Notes: generated by a model from the letters alone, not told the origin. A DNA stretch of 64,000 bases from CAITUY01 sp964611575 (GCA_964611575.1 CAZTAJ010000006.1:3011-67010); one strand, 5' to 3'; shown: positions 7,567 to 17,315, numbered from the stretch's first letter. Translations and numbers: made by a program.

Positions 7567-8778
7567 TCAACGGAACGGGCCGAACGGAGGCCCGACGAAC
7601 TTCGCCAGGTAGTGCTCAAGTTCCCGCCCGTATTCCGTGTCCTTCCCCATGTGAACCAGTTGCTTGTGAACGTGGAGCAGGCCCTCGGGCCCGAAGTCCG
7701 CATCACTGGTGCTGATGAACCGTTTTGCCGGATCCGGGTCGAGCATGCGCTGCAGCGTTCTCACAAAACGCTCGTTGCGGCTGACATACGGCGGCAGCAG
7801 GCCCGGCAGCCGCTCGGGCAATTTCAGTTTGAAGCCCAGCAGGTCGCTCTCCTGCGACAGCGACCCCGTGACGGGATCGCCGCGGAGCATCTCCAACCCG
7901 ACCAGGCCCGTGCTGTACAGGTCCGACTGCACCGTGGGCGGCTGCCGTCGATGAATCTCCGGCGCCATGTAGACCGGTGTGCCCAGCAGCCACGTCGACG
8001 GATCGCCGATGGAAACCGCGCGCCCGAAGTCGACCAGCTTGATATAGCCCAGCCGGTCAATCATGGTGTTGGCAGGCTTGACGTCGCCATGCACAAACCC
8101 CATCGCATGGAGAGCCTCCAACCCCCGCAACATCATCCGCATGATATAGATGGCAATGCCGGGTTGAATGCGCACCGCATCCCCCTCGAGGCGGAAGATC
8201 ACATCGGTAAAGCGCGCCCATTCATCCCCGGTGGTCCGGTCACGGACCAGCGCCAGGTGACTGCCATCCAGAAAAGCCCGCAGGTCAAACCCGTCAATGG
8301 CCTCCATCTGCAAGTAGCCGATCCCGTAGGTCTCATCGTAACTGTCCCGCGCCACCAGGTTCGGGCTCTGCATTGTCTGCAGGCGCGACGTCTGCACCGC
8401 AATGCGGCCCATGTCCGTCCAGTACTGTTCCGGCGACACATAGTTGGAAGGATCAAACAGTTTGATGCCGTGGCGCGTCACGCAGCCGCGCGCCCCCTGG
8501 CGCAGACCGAGAAACACCACGCCCTGCCGCCCGCGGCCGAGTTCACGAAGGAACTGGTAGGCCACCGGATAGAAGATGGCCCGCGCCCGGACGATGGCCG
8601 CATAGTTTTCGACCAACTGGGCCTGGGTCATCTGGACGGGCTGCTGGGTATTCTTGACGGGCGCGGGCGCGGCCGTGTCGACGGAATCCTTCTCGTGGCG
8701 CGTCTCCGCGGCAGCCGAAACCATCCGCCCCGCCGGAATGTCCCAGGTGGTTTCGACGGGGTTGTCGATGTCCTTCAT
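7567..8778 (-). CDS. Serine/threonine protein kinase (Hanks type)
   Basis: A 403-residue soluble kinase. The Gly-loop is GRGRQG (residues 81-86), the presumed ATP-anchoring Lys is K106 in HGIKLFD, the catalytic loop is HGDVKPAN (230-237, with Gly in place of the usual Arg of HRD), the DFG is at 250-252 and APE at 272-274. An insert of about 40 residues between the hinge and the catalytic loop (DGSHLALVRDRTTGDEW) is longer than usual. No membrane segment follows. Its start overlaps the thioesterase stop (ATGA), so it is coupled to metabolic genes. HGD kinases lack the RD-type activation-loop switch and may be constitutive. Confidence 0.9.
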   Translation of the reverse strand: MKDIDNPVETTWDIPAGRMVSAAAETRHEKDSVDTAAPAPVKNTQQPVQMTQAQLVENYAAIVRARAIFYPVAYQFLRELGRGRQGVVFLGLRQGARGCVTRHGIKLFDPSNYVSPEQYWTDMGRIAVQTSRLQTMQSPNLVARDSYDETYGIGYLQMEAIDGFDLRAFLDGSHLALVRDRTTGDEWARFTDVIFRLEGDAVRIQPGIAIYIMRMMLRGLEALHAMGFVHGDVKPANTMIDRLGYIKLVDFGRAVSIGDPSTWLLGTPVYMAPEIHRRQPPTVQSDLYSTGLVGLEMLRGDPVTGSLSQESDLLGFKLKLPERLPGLLPPYVSRNERFVRTLQRMLDPDPAKRFISTSDADFGPEGLLHVHKQLVHMGKDTEYGRELEHYLAKFVGPPFGPFR

Positions 8779-9131
8779 CGTGCGCTCACCGTGAGAGACT
8801 GTTTGCGTCCGTCCGGGCCGAGGTTGACATACACCAGGGTCGCGGAGCCGATCAGCCTCTTCTGCACCCAGCCCCGCACCAGCACGCGCACTGACGTCGT
8901 CCCCTGGCCACCGAGTTCGGCTTCAAACGTGATGGCGTCACCCAGCGATGCCGGCCGCTCGAAACTGATCTCCGCCGCCCGCGTCACGAATGTCCTGGTC
9001 CCGAACTCCCGACGCAGCAGGCAGTAAGCCACCGTGTCGATCTCGGCCATCAACGCCCCGCCGAACAGATGCCCCTGATGGTTGAGATGCTCGGACCTGA
9101 CCAGAAACACGCTCTGCAACTTCTTCTTCAT
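8775..9131 (-). CDS. Acyl-CoA thioesterase (hotdog fold)
   Basis: A 118-residue single hotdog domain. The segment HLNHQGHLFGGALMAEIDTVAY is the signature of the YciA/BACH acyl-CoA hydrolase group: the Asn-His pair, G-x-x-FGG and the acidic residue at the head of the long helix. The start at 9131 is set by GAGGAA about 8 bases upstream, which itself overlaps the stop codon of the glycyl radical enzyme gene. It hydrolyses acyl-CoA to free acid and CoA; the chain length preference cannot be read from sequence. Coupling to the glycyl radical enzyme suggests an acyl-CoA product from that pathway, an inference. Confidence 0.88.
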   Translation of the reverse strand: MKKKLQSVFLVRSEHLNHQGHLFGGALMAEIDTVAYCLLRREFGTRTFVTRAAEISFERPASLGDAITFEAELGGQGTTSVRVLVRGWVQKRLIGSATLVYVNLGPDGRKQSLTVSAR

Positions 9132-9142
9132 GCGCACGTTCC

Positions 9143-11539
9143 TCAGCAACGGTGCTTGGTGCGGGCGATGATGTGTTCCTGCAACTCGCGGTCCACCAGC
9201 TTGAATTTCTGGGAGAAGCCGGCGACGCGCACCGGGAGATTGCCGTAGCGTTCCGGGTCCGCCTGGGCCTGGCGAAGCCGCTCGGCTGTGACCACGTTCC
9301 ACTGCAACTGGCCGATGCCCATGGTGACGGCGGCGCGGATCAGGGCGACCAGCCGTTGGCGGCCGGCGGCGCCCTCCACCAGTTTGGGATCAAGGTCGAT
9401 GATGGCCGCCGAGGCGCCGGCAGCCCGGTGATGCGGCAGGCGGGCCAGCGTGTTCAGCATGGCGGTGACGCCCTCTTCATCCCGGCCTTGCTGGGCGGAC
9501 AACGAATAAGCGATCGGCTCGCCGGCCAGACGGCCATCCGGCGTGGCGCCCAGCGCCTTACCGAAGTGGAGGTTGCAGAGGAACGAGAAGAGATGCACGA
9601 AGTACCGGCCGCCCAGCGGGCTGCGCATGGCGTCCATGAGATCGATGAACTGTTCGTCAACCCGGCGGGCCAGGGTGTCGACCTCGGGATTGTCGTTCCC
9701 GTACTTGGGCGCCTGCTTGAGCAGGAGCTGGCGCAACTCTTCGCGGCCGGCGAAATTGTTCTGCAAGGCATCCAGCAGATCCCCGGCCGGAACCTTCTTT
9801 TCCTCAAACACCAGTTTCTTCAGCGCCATCAGGGAATCGGCGGCGTTGGCGGTGCCCAGCAGGCACACCGAGTGGTAGTTGTAGAGGGCTCCCCCGTTGG
9901 TGATGTCGCGGCCGCGCTCAATGCAGGCATCGGTCAGCACGCTCCAGCAGGGCAACGGCCCGCGTTCCCGTTGCATCAATTCGCCACGATTACAGTGATA
10001 GACCATGCGCCGGGCCAGGAATTCAACCTGGGCCGTGTAGGCGCGCCAGAAAGCGGCGAAGTCCACCAGGTCAACCAGGCTGCCGGTGTTCGGCCCGATC
10101 TGTTCGCCCGTGCGCGGATCGCGCCCGTCGAAGAGCGCCAGCTCCACACACTTCGCGGCGTTGAACCAACCGGAAACCGCATGCGGGTTGGCTTTGCCGG
10201 GAATCGTCAGTTCGATGCACCCGATGGGCGCATAGTCACGGGCATCCTCCGGTGAAATACCATGGTCGGTCAGCGCCGGGATGAAACAGTCGTCGTTGAA
10301 CAGGAACGGGATGCCGCCGCCGGCCGCAATCAGTTCCGCCGCCAGGTCGAGGAACTCCGTCGGCGTGTCGTGGTTGATGCGAATCGACACGTCGCGGATG
10401 AAATCCACGTTGCGGGTCGCTTCCAGAATGATGTAGCTGAGGTCGTTGACGGCGCAACGGCCGGCTGCGTCCACGCCGCCCAGCGTGATGGCCTGGACGT
10501 CGTAGTCCAGGTACAACTTGCAGGCGAGTTCCTCCATCCATTCGCGCGCGGCATCCCGCGTGACCCGTCCAGCCGCCAGGTCGGCCGCATAGTAGGGCTG
10601 GAGAATCTGATCGAGACGACCGATGGAGTTGGCGTTGATGCCGTCCTCGCCACACGTGAGGATGTGGCTGAACCACAAACTCTGCACGGCCTCGGTAAAG
10701 GTGCGGGCGCCGTGGGCGGGCACGCGATCGCACAGGTCCGCCATGGCCAGCAAACGCGCCCGGTCGTCCCCCTGCGCGGCCTCGGCCAGCCGCCGCGCCT
10801 CCCCGGCGTAGCGCTGTCCCAGCCGAATACCCGCGTCGCAGACCGACAGCGCAGCCCGCCAGAAATTCTCCTTTTGCGGAAAGCCGGGGTCGGCCAGATC
10901 GCCCTTCGAAAGGTACCCTTCGATCTCGGCACGAATGCCGACAAATCCTATGCGCAGCACCTTGGCAAAGTCGCGGATACTGTGGTTTTCAATCCAACCA
11001 CCGCTCCAATACACCTTGCTTTCGTGATCACGACTGGACCAGAACCCGCGACCGCGGGAGGAGTCCGTCATCGCCTGACCGACCTCGACGTCGGTCGACC
11101 CGCCGGGCAATGCGTCCGCCGTCCCGTACCAGACCTTGACCGCCTGGGTCAGGCTGGCGAAATCGGCATCGTCCAGGCCGAAGGTCGTCTTCAACGCCGC
11201 GATGTCGTCCCGGGACAGGTCGTTCAGCGCCCACGGCTGGAGGGGGCGGAGATGCTCGCCGGCCAGCCGCCAGTCCGGGCCGATCCCCACCGGTGCCAGG
11301 TCCACGAGTTGCGCCAGGAAAGCCGCCCGGCGCTGCACCCGCGATTGGCCGGGCTGTACGGACCGCCAGAGCGCAACGTCCGTCAGGGAGGGGTTCGAGG
11401 CAGAATTCCAGGAACCCCGTTGCGCCATCGCGGTTTCGCGCAAACGGGCCAGACGGGGTCCCAACGCAGATTTTGCCACTGTTCTCACGGTGGAGACTCT
11501 ATCGTCACGTACCGTGTTCCTACGAAATCGGTTCATCAC
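9143..11539 (-). CDS. Pyruvate formate-lyase-like glycyl radical enzyme
   Basis: A 798-residue protein of the PFL/glycerol dehydratase superfamily. The active-site Cys is C441 in APIGCIELTIPG and the radical-bearing Gly is near residue 774 in RVAGFSQKF, 24 residues before the C-terminus. A single Cys (GCIE) rather than the Cys-Cys pair of true pyruvate formate-lyase argues for another C-C, C-N or C-O lyase reaction. The N-terminal 200 residues match the PFL domain (FTEAVQSLWF, CGEDGINANSIGRLDQ). A radical-SAM activase is needed, and none is found in the window. It sits between a beta-propeller gene and a thioesterase on one strand. It would be oxygen sensitive. Confidence 0.9.
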   Translation of the reverse strand: MMNRFRRNTVRDDRVSTVRTVAKSALGPRLARLRETAMAQRGSWNSASNPSLTDVALWRSVQPGQSRVQRRAAFLAQLVDLAPVGIGPDWRLAGEHLRPLQPWALNDLSRDDIAALKTTFGLDDADFASLTQAVKVWYGTADALPGGSTDVEVGQAMTDSSRGRGFWSSRDHESKVYWSGGWIENHSIRDFAKVLRIGFVGIRAEIEGYLSKGDLADPGFPQKENFWRAALSVCDAGIRLGQRYAGEARRLAEAAQGDDRARLLAMADLCDRVPAHGARTFTEAVQSLWFSHILTCGEDGINANSIGRLDQILQPYYAADLAAGRVTRDAAREWMEELACKLYLDYDVQAITLGGVDAAGRCAVNDLSYIILEATRNVDFIRDVSIRINHDTPTEFLDLAAELIAAGGGIPFLFNDDCFIPALTDHGISPEDARDYAPIGCIELTIPGKANPHAVSGWFNAAKCVELALFDGRDPRTGEQIGPNTGSLVDLVDFAAFWRAYTAQVEFLARRMVYHCNRGELMQRERGPLPCWSVLTDACIERGRDITNGGALYNYHSVCLLGTANAADSLMALKKLVFEEKKVPAGDLLDALQNNFAGREELRQLLLKQAPKYGNDNPEVDTLARRVDEQFIDLMDAMRSPLGGRYFVHLFSFLCNLHFGKALGATPDGRLAGEPIAYSLSAQQGRDEEGVTAMLNTLARLPHHRAAGASAAIIDLDPKLVEGAAGRQRLVALIRAAVTMGIGQLQWNVVTAERLRQAQADPERYGNLPVRVAGFSQKFKLVDRELQEHIIARTKHRC

Positions 11540-11613
11540 AACTCATCAATGCAGAACAAAGTGCGATACGAGACGTGGGGAAGATTGTGCATGAATTTGG
11601 TGCCTTCATGCAA

Positions 11614-13554
11614 TCATTCTCGCAACGAGCCCGAACTTGCCGGACCGAAAACATGAAGTTTGCCGTCCACGCCAAGGCAGAGCAGGTCGCGGGGATCGGT
11701 CCCCAGCCGCGCCGAAAACGCCATCACCTCGCGTCGCGGGTGGCGGCCCCAGAGTCGGGACAGTTCCGGCAATGCCAGGACGCGTCGGCCGAATCCGTCG
11801 TACAGGCCCTGCACGGCGGCGGACGTATTGAACCAGATAAGATCGCGCGACGCGCAGCCCCAGCGCACGGCACACGACCCCTGCACGACATAATCCGGTT
11901 GGGCCGTCCATAACCGATCGCCATGGCCGGACAACAGAGAGCACACACCCATGTTGCCCCAGCGGGAGAAAGCCAGGACCTGGCGGCCGGGCATATCGTC
12001 GCGGAACGTTCCCGCGAAACGTCCCTGCGCATGACCGATCGGATGACGCATCCGCGTCCGCCCGGTCCGCGCGTCGACCACATAAACGCCCAGGCCCTGG
12101 CCGCACAGGAACGCCACCGGATCGCTCTCCGCATCCCCGGCGACATCGCCGATCATCACGGCGTCGTAATGATTTTCCCGCACCATGCGTTCCATGTCGT
12201 CATGCACCCACAACACGCTGCCGTCCTGGTCGAACAGGACGCCGCCGGCCAGAAGTTCGTCGCGGCCGTCGCCATCGACATCGCAAAAGTCCAGCGCATC
12301 GTGGTGCCCGTAAGCGGCCGGCCCCACCGTTTGTTCCCATAGGGGTTCGAGCTGGCGGTTCCAAGCCCAGAGGCGGGTCCCGCCGTTGGCGTAGGCCCGG
12401 TCCCATTCGCGCAGGACAATGTCCGTGCCTTCGTCACTGCTCAGGCGCGCGGGCCGGGGGGAAAAGTCCGGCATGTGCAGGGTGGGCGCCATCGCGGGCA
12501 AGGCGCGCCGGGCCAGCACAACGCCGTCCCGGCCGCGAATGACCACCATCTCCGCCGCGGTCGTCTCCCCGGCGAAACCATAAAGCAGCCGCCCTTCGCC
12601 CGGCAGGAATTCGGAGAGTACCGGTGTGCTACTGGTCGGCGCCTGTAATCGCACCGGACTCGTCCACAGCACCGCGCCGTCAGCGGTCAGGGCTTTGAGC
12701 GTCTCGCCGATCACGAGCAGGTCGTAACGACCGGCTTCGACGAAATCGCGAAAGATCGGCCTGGCCAGGGGATCGGCCCGCACCAGGTCAGGCAGCGCAT
12801 AGGTCCGCACCCATTCCGGCGGGGGCAGTCCGCGCCGCCGCCGGCGTTCCTCCCGGCGTTGGGCGGCCCGGTATAACTCGTCCCGATCCCGGGCAGCGGT
12901 GGTTTGACGGACGCGCACCGAACGCGCAAAAGACCTTCCGATGCCGCGCACCCCGGCCTTGCCGCGGGCGAAGCGGGTGTCGGTGACAATAAAGGCCACC
13001 CCGAGTTCGGCACAGGAGCAGCGCAACCCGTCGCCATCCGTATCCACGGTGAGCGTGACGTACCCGTCCGGCACCGCCACCGGTTGCTCGGCCAGCACGG
13101 TCCACTCGTCGTCGTCGCGCCGGTAGAGCACGGCCCGCCGTTTTGCCTCGATGGCGAAGTGGTAGTAGTGTCGCGACGTGACGATCCGGAACGCGATTCC
13201 CACCAGCGCGACGTCGCGCCCGAGGCGGTCGGAGTGCGCCGGCGCCACCGCGTCGATGGGTTTGATCGAAGCGTCAACATGCACGTCGCGCAGGTCGGCC
13301 GGCCCGGTCACCAACGCCCGTTCCAGATGGAGCGGGGTCCAGGCCAGCACGGTCTCGCCGCCGTCTCGCGCGACCTCGAAGCCCGAGGGCATCCGGAACG
13401 CGTCCCACGGCATCAACGGTGTCTCCCAGCCGCGGAAAAACCGGTCCGCCCGTTCGTCCGGCCAGCCCTCCTGAGGTTGGAACACGACGCCAGCCGGACA
13501 GTCGGCCAGGTCAATCTCGTTGATCACGATTTCCACAGACGCATCTCGTTTCAT
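11614..13554 (-). CDS. Beta-propeller (FG-GAP-like) protein with N-terminal jelly-roll-like domain
   Basis: A 646-residue protein. The first 220 residues look like a concanavalin/LamG-type sandwich (FEVARDGGETVLAW, YYHFAIEAKRRAVLYRRDDD, VTLTVDTDGDGLRC). Residues from about 260 hold repeats of the form DVDGDGRDELLAGG and GRDGVVLARR, typical of calcium-binding beta-propeller blades as in rhamnogalacturonan lyase-like proteins. No signal peptide is seen, although its operon neighbours are secreted. Its start overlaps the stop of the GH123-like gene by 4 bases (ATGA). A polysaccharide-binding or lyase role is a guess; no catalytic residues are identified. Confidence 0.65.
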   Translation of the reverse strand: MKRDASVEIVINEIDLADCPAGVVFQPQEGWPDERADRFFRGWETPLMPWDAFRMPSGFEVARDGGETVLAWTPLHLERALVTGPADLRDVHVDASIKPIDAVAPAHSDRLGRDVALVGIAFRIVTSRHYYHFAIEAKRRAVLYRRDDDEWTVLAEQPVAVPDGYVTLTVDTDGDGLRCSCAELGVAFIVTDTRFARGKAGVRGIGRSFARSVRVRQTTAARDRDELYRAAQRREERRRRRGLPPPEWVRTYALPDLVRADPLARPIFRDFVEAGRYDLLVIGETLKALTADGAVLWTSPVRLQAPTSSTPVLSEFLPGEGRLLYGFAGETTAAEMVVIRGRDGVVLARRALPAMAPTLHMPDFSPRPARLSSDEGTDIVLREWDRAYANGGTRLWAWNRQLEPLWEQTVGPAAYGHHDALDFCDVDGDGRDELLAGGVLFDQDGSVLWVHDDMERMVRENHYDAVMIGDVAGDAESDPVAFLCGQGLGVYVVDARTGRTRMRHPIGHAQGRFAGTFRDDMPGRQVLAFSRWGNMGVCSLLSGHGDRLWTAQPDYVVQGSCAVRWGCASRDLIWFNTSAAVQGLYDGFGRRVLALPELSRLWGRHPRREVMAFSARLGTDPRDLLCLGVDGKLHVFGPASSGSLRE

Positions 13555-16500
13555 GGTTTCACCAGCAGGAACCGGGAGCCGTGGCGCTCGATTTCGAGCG
13601 GCACGGACGATGTCTCGGCGATGATCTTGCCTGTCATGATGTCGGTGACCGGGCCTCGCGGTATGTTCTTCCCCAGAGTCAGGTCAACCTTGACCGGCCC
13701 GTCTGTCGGGTTCAGCACCGCCAGCAGCACCGACTTTCTGCCCGGGTTGACGTAGCCGCCCGCCAGCACGCGTTTGTCAGACACCTTGAGTTCCTCCGCG
13801 TCCTTCGCGTTCCAGTAGCGAAGGTGCCGCACGTCGGGCTCCCAGGCGGAAAGCTCCTCGCTGTCCCGGACAGCCCTGACTTCTTTCATCACCCGCGACA
13901 GATGGGCCGGATTCCCGGCCCAGAAGGCATCGAAGAGGATTCCGTAAGCCATGCGGATGCCGAATTCCCGTTCGTCGCGGTCGGTCGTCGTCTCGCCGAC
14001 GACTCTCACGTTCGAATGGGCTATTGTCATCCCGGAGGCCGTCATCGTAAAGGCGGCGGCAATGGCCGGCGGCATGCCCTGTTCGATCAGGTCGGGTCCC
14101 ACGGCTTTCGGGGAAATGACGCCTTCCACAAACCCGACAAAGCCGTAGGAGTTATCCCAGTTGTTGTCGAAGCTCTGGGCCGGCGGACGCCCGATCAACC
14201 ACAACGCCGTGGAATACCGGCGGGCGCGCTCGTGAAAGCGCAGCGGGATGGCGAACGGCCTCAGTTGTCCGTCTTCGCGACGGTAGGCGATGCCGTCGAT
14301 GTCCGTTTTCACGTTGAACGCTCTGGGCAGGTTCTCGAAATTGTCGTAGCGGGTGCCGTTGACAAAGCTGTATTTGCCGAGTTGCACCATGTGCCAGAGC
14401 CAGCAGTCCACGAAACTGTCGGTCATGGGCCCGGCGACCACGGTAAGCTGCGCATCCGTGGTCCATTTCACCGTGCCGCCGAAGTTATACATGTTGATGA
14501 ATGTCTTATCGACCCTGAAGGGCTGAGATGCGGTGTGAAGCCATCCAGACCCGAAGGTTGGCATTTCGTGCATGGCCGCATCGAAGAGGAAGGCGCTGCC
14601 ATACAGCGTTGCGGGATTACCTTTCCGCTGTTTCTCGTTCTTGATCCGATAGCGGGACGCATAGCCCGGAGGCGCATCTCCCGGGTCCCGGTAATGGGGC
14701 GCAAAGCCGTCACTCTCGTAAATGAACTTGCGCAGCGCCTCGTAATCCTCCGGCGTGGAGAGCTGGAAGCCGTCCACCCCTGCGCCATAGTAACGGTAGC
14801 CGGCGCTATCAGGCCCCGAATAGGTTTGCTTCCGATACGCCGCCGCCTTGGGCCTCGTCGGCGAGGCGATGAAGGCAAACTCGAGGGTCCGCGGTTTGTC
14901 GAGCGCCAGCGGTTTGGCCACGAAGCGGAACTTGAGCGCCAGCTCGCCGTGTTCGCGAACCAGCAGGACCTGGTCGTCCGCGTCGTCCACGCTCCAGCCG
15001 CGGTCGCTCTCCGCCAGCCAGAACAGGGCATGGTCGTATTGGCCCGCATAGATCACCGGAACGAACGTCCCGGTCAGCGCCGGATGCGCAGCCATTTGCG
15101 AACTCCTGGCCAGCACGCCCTCGCCCTCGGGAATCGCGCCGAGGCACTTGGTGTCGGTGATGCGGTTGAACCGATACAAGTCCGAACTCTTGGCCAGCGG
15201 CACGGTGAGCGTGAGCGCGTCCAGCCGGGCTGCCTTCTTGGGATCGAGCGTGAGCCGGATCGTGTATAGCCCGTCGTAGTCGAGCCGGCTTCTGACGGTG
15301 ACGCCCACCGGCCCGAGGGCGGAATCGGCTTCGATCTCCGCGGCATAGCCGTCGGTTTTTTCCAACTGGAAATCCTTGCCTGCGACCGGGCATACGTTGG
15401 TTGCCAGCTCATATTTTGCGAAATCCGCAGGGAATATCCGGCCCGGAATCAGGGTCACTCGGGGTTTCTTATCCCCCACCGCGGCCACGGCCTTGCCGTC
15501 CACCGTCCCCTCCAGCCGCATCGGGCCGCCGAGCACGTCTTCGCCTTGCGAAATCATGGCCGCCGGCAATCCGTTGTTCTGCAGGGCATACGTTCGCCCC
15601 CAGCAGGCGAGGACCGTCTGCTCCGATGAAGAAACGGCGGGGACCGCCGTCTCCATGGAGCCGGCCGTCCCGGCCGGTTGCGCATGGTCTCGCCCATGCC
15701 CATCCCGCGACTGACCCCTGAACCCTGAACCCTGAACCCTTGTTACCCCAACCGGCGTCCATGGCGGAATGATCACCTTGTCGCGGCCGAGGGTCGTCCT
15801 CTCCCACTCGAACTTCTGGCGGACCTGCTGGAACTCCTTCTCGTCCGCCACGGTCTCGCCCTGAACCAGCGACAGCCGGATCTTATACTTGCCTTCCGGC
15901 AGGGGCGACGGCAACTGCGCCACGGCGTTGCCGCCGGCGTTGGTCGCCACCGCGCCGTCGGCGCGGGCGATTTCCTTCCCGGCGGCATCCGTTACCGTCA
16001 CCCGCAGCTTGTCCGCCGCGACGATCGCCTTGGCCTTCTCCAGCGCCTTGCCGACATACAAGCTCGTGTTGAGCTTGGTGGACACGAGGGAGTCGAGTTT
16101 GTCCGTGTAGGGGTCGTAGATGTAGTCGAAGACGGCGTTCGCGGCCATCTCGTAGCTGTGCTCTTTCTTCCATGCGGCAAGCGCCTCGGCAACCTTCTCG
16201 TCCTTCGGGCTGAACGGCACCGCATTGCGGAACAGCAACTGCTCCTTGCCGTCATGCGACGCCTTGACCTCCACGCGCAGAATGTTCCCATCCGGCAACA
16301 CGCCTTTAAATTCCTCCCGTGTGCCGATCCTCATCTTCTGGCCCTTGGTCTTGCGTTCCTCCCAGGTCTTCTCCCAGGTAACCTTCCCGCCTGCCTCGTT
16401 GCTCATCGCGATTCTCAGATCCACCGGCTTGTCGTCCGTGCCGGTGCCGGCATAACCTTCCAGTACCACATTCAGACTTCCCTTGGGATAGAGCCATGAA

Positions 16501-17315
16501 GGGTCGGACTTGTTCAGCGCGAACGAGAAGAGCAGGTCCGGGTCGAAGGTCACCTGGGGTGCGTTCCGCCAGTCGTCGGCCTTGACTCCACCCCAACTCA
16601 GATACAGCGGCTTGCTCGACCACGCCAGATGGACCTTGGCCGTCTTGCCATCCAACTTGTCCGTCCCCAGCATCGCCAGCGGAATCCGCAGGTGGCCGAT
16701 CCAGTAACGCGCACCGTCCAAGCCAACCCACGAACCGCGGCCGATCGCTTTTGTGTCCAGCGGGTGGTTCTGCCCCTCGAGCGCCTCCATCGTGTAGGCC
16801 CAGATCGCGCCGTTGGGGTTCATCGCCAACCGGAAGAAGGGCACCCCGTCCTGCCCGACATTTTCGTCGAAACCCACCTGCAAGACGATGTGGTCGTCGT
16901 CCAGAATCCCCAGGTCGTTGTCCTCCGTCGCCTTGGCGAGGAAGTTCTCGCTGTTGGGATCGACCGTCGTCAGAATCTTGATACACAGCGCCTGGTCGCT
17001 GTAGTTGACATACCAGACCATGTCTTTTCCGGCATAGGGTGCGCCCGGCAGGTTCGCCGCGCGCAGGCCGGTGAAGGCCGGCGACTGAGGCCAGCCGTGA
17101 ATGAATTTGCTGTTGAAGGGGGTCCGGTCTTCGCACTTCCCGGCGCGCAGGAAGCACGGCGCGGGTTCGGCGGCGGCTGCCGGCGGCGCGTCCCTGCCTT
17201 CGGCCCCGAAGGCGGCCGTGGATGCGAAGAGCGCCAGGGCCAGGGTGCGGGCGGCGTGGCGGAGGGTTCCGGCCAGGATCACTGGCCGGATGGGCATGTT
17301 GCTATTGCTTGTCAT
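13551..17315 (-). CDS. Secreted GH123-like (DUF6067-type) multidomain protein, copy B
   Basis: A 1254-residue protein. A signal peptide is predicted over residues 1-38 (hydrophobic TLALALFASTAAFGA). Residues about 60-270 resemble a CBM9-like domain (LCIKILTTVDPNSENFL, DDDHIVLQVGFD). A beta-sandwich and a TIM-barrel-like part follow, with FWLAESDRGWS and YYGAGVDGF, paralogous to the next gene upstream. AAGGAA before the ATG at 17315 fixes the start. An insert at about residues 523-568 (VQGSGFRGQ and on) is encoded by repeat and palindromic DNA (15605-15745) and is probably not part of the fold. Likely an exo-acting glycosidase; substrate unknown. Confidence 0.7.
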   Translation of the reverse strand: MTSNSNMPIRPVILAGTLRHAARTLALALFASTAAFGAEGRDAPPAAAAEPAPCFLRAGKCEDRTPFNSKFIHGWPQSPAFTGLRAANLPGAPYAGKDMVWYVNYSDQALCIKILTTVDPNSENFLAKATEDNDLGILDDDHIVLQVGFDENVGQDGVPFFRLAMNPNGAIWAYTMEALEGQNHPLDTKAIGRGSWVGLDGARYWIGHLRIPLAMLGTDKLDGKTAKVHLAWSSKPLYLSWGGVKADDWRNAPQVTFDPDLLFSFALNKSDPSWLYPKGSLNVVLEGYAGTGTDDKPVDLRIAMSNEAGGKVTWEKTWEERKTKGQKMRIGTREEFKGVLPDGNILRVEVKASHDGKEQLLFRNAVPFSPKDEKVAEALAAWKKEHSYEMAANAVFDYIYDPYTDKLDSLVSTKLNTSLYVGKALEKAKAIVAADKLRVTVTDAAGKEIARADGAVATNAGGNAVAQLPSPLPEGKYKIRLSLVQGETVADEKEFQQVRQKFEWERTTLGRDKVIIPPWTPVGVTRVQGSGFRGQSRDGHGRDHAQPAGTAGSMETAVPAVSSSEQTVLACWGRTYALQNNGLPAAMISQGEDVLGGPMRLEGTVDGKAVAAVGDKKPRVTLIPGRIFPADFAKYELATNVCPVAGKDFQLEKTDGYAAEIEADSALGPVGVTVRSRLDYDGLYTIRLTLDPKKAARLDALTLTVPLAKSSDLYRFNRITDTKCLGAIPEGEGVLARSSQMAAHPALTGTFVPVIYAGQYDHALFWLAESDRGWSVDDADDQVLLVREHGELALKFRFVAKPLALDKPRTLEFAFIASPTRPKAAAYRKQTYSGPDSAGYRYYGAGVDGFQLSTPEDYEALRKFIYESDGFAPHYRDPGDAPPGYASRYRIKNEKQRKGNPATLYGSAFLFDAAMHEMPTFGSGWLHTASQPFRVDKTFINMYNFGGTVKWTTDAQLTVVAGPMTDSFVDCWLWHMVQLGKYSFVNGTRYDNFENLPRAFNVKTDIDGIAYRREDGQLRPFAIPLRFHERARRYSTALWLIGRPPAQSFDNNWDNSYGFVGFVEGVISPKAVGPDLIEQGMPPAIAAAFTMTASGMTIAHSNVRVVGETTTDRDEREFGIRMAYGILFDAFWAGNPAHLSRVMKEVRAVRDSEELSAWEPDVRHLRYWNAKDAEELKVSDKRVLAGGYVNPGRKSVLLAVLNPTDGPVKVDLTLGKNIPRGPVTDIMTGKIIAETSSVPLEIERHGSRFLLVKP
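15605..15745. repeat. Palindrome cluster plus 7-base repeats inserted in frame in a GH123-like gene
   Basis: CTGAACC units at 15711-15741 follow three short hairpins: ACGGCGGGGACCGCCGT, CCGGCCGTCCCGGCCGG and GCATGG-N6-CCATGC. The block of about 140 bases has no stop codon in the gene frame and adds about 45 residues of low-complexity sequence. It is reminiscent of palindromic elements that insert in frame in other bacteria. Confidence 0.6.

Noticed and set aside
7612..9027. A 471-residue plus-strand frame opposite the kinase and thioesterase genes
   Set aside because: No start signal or domain; both genes on the minus strand are well supported.
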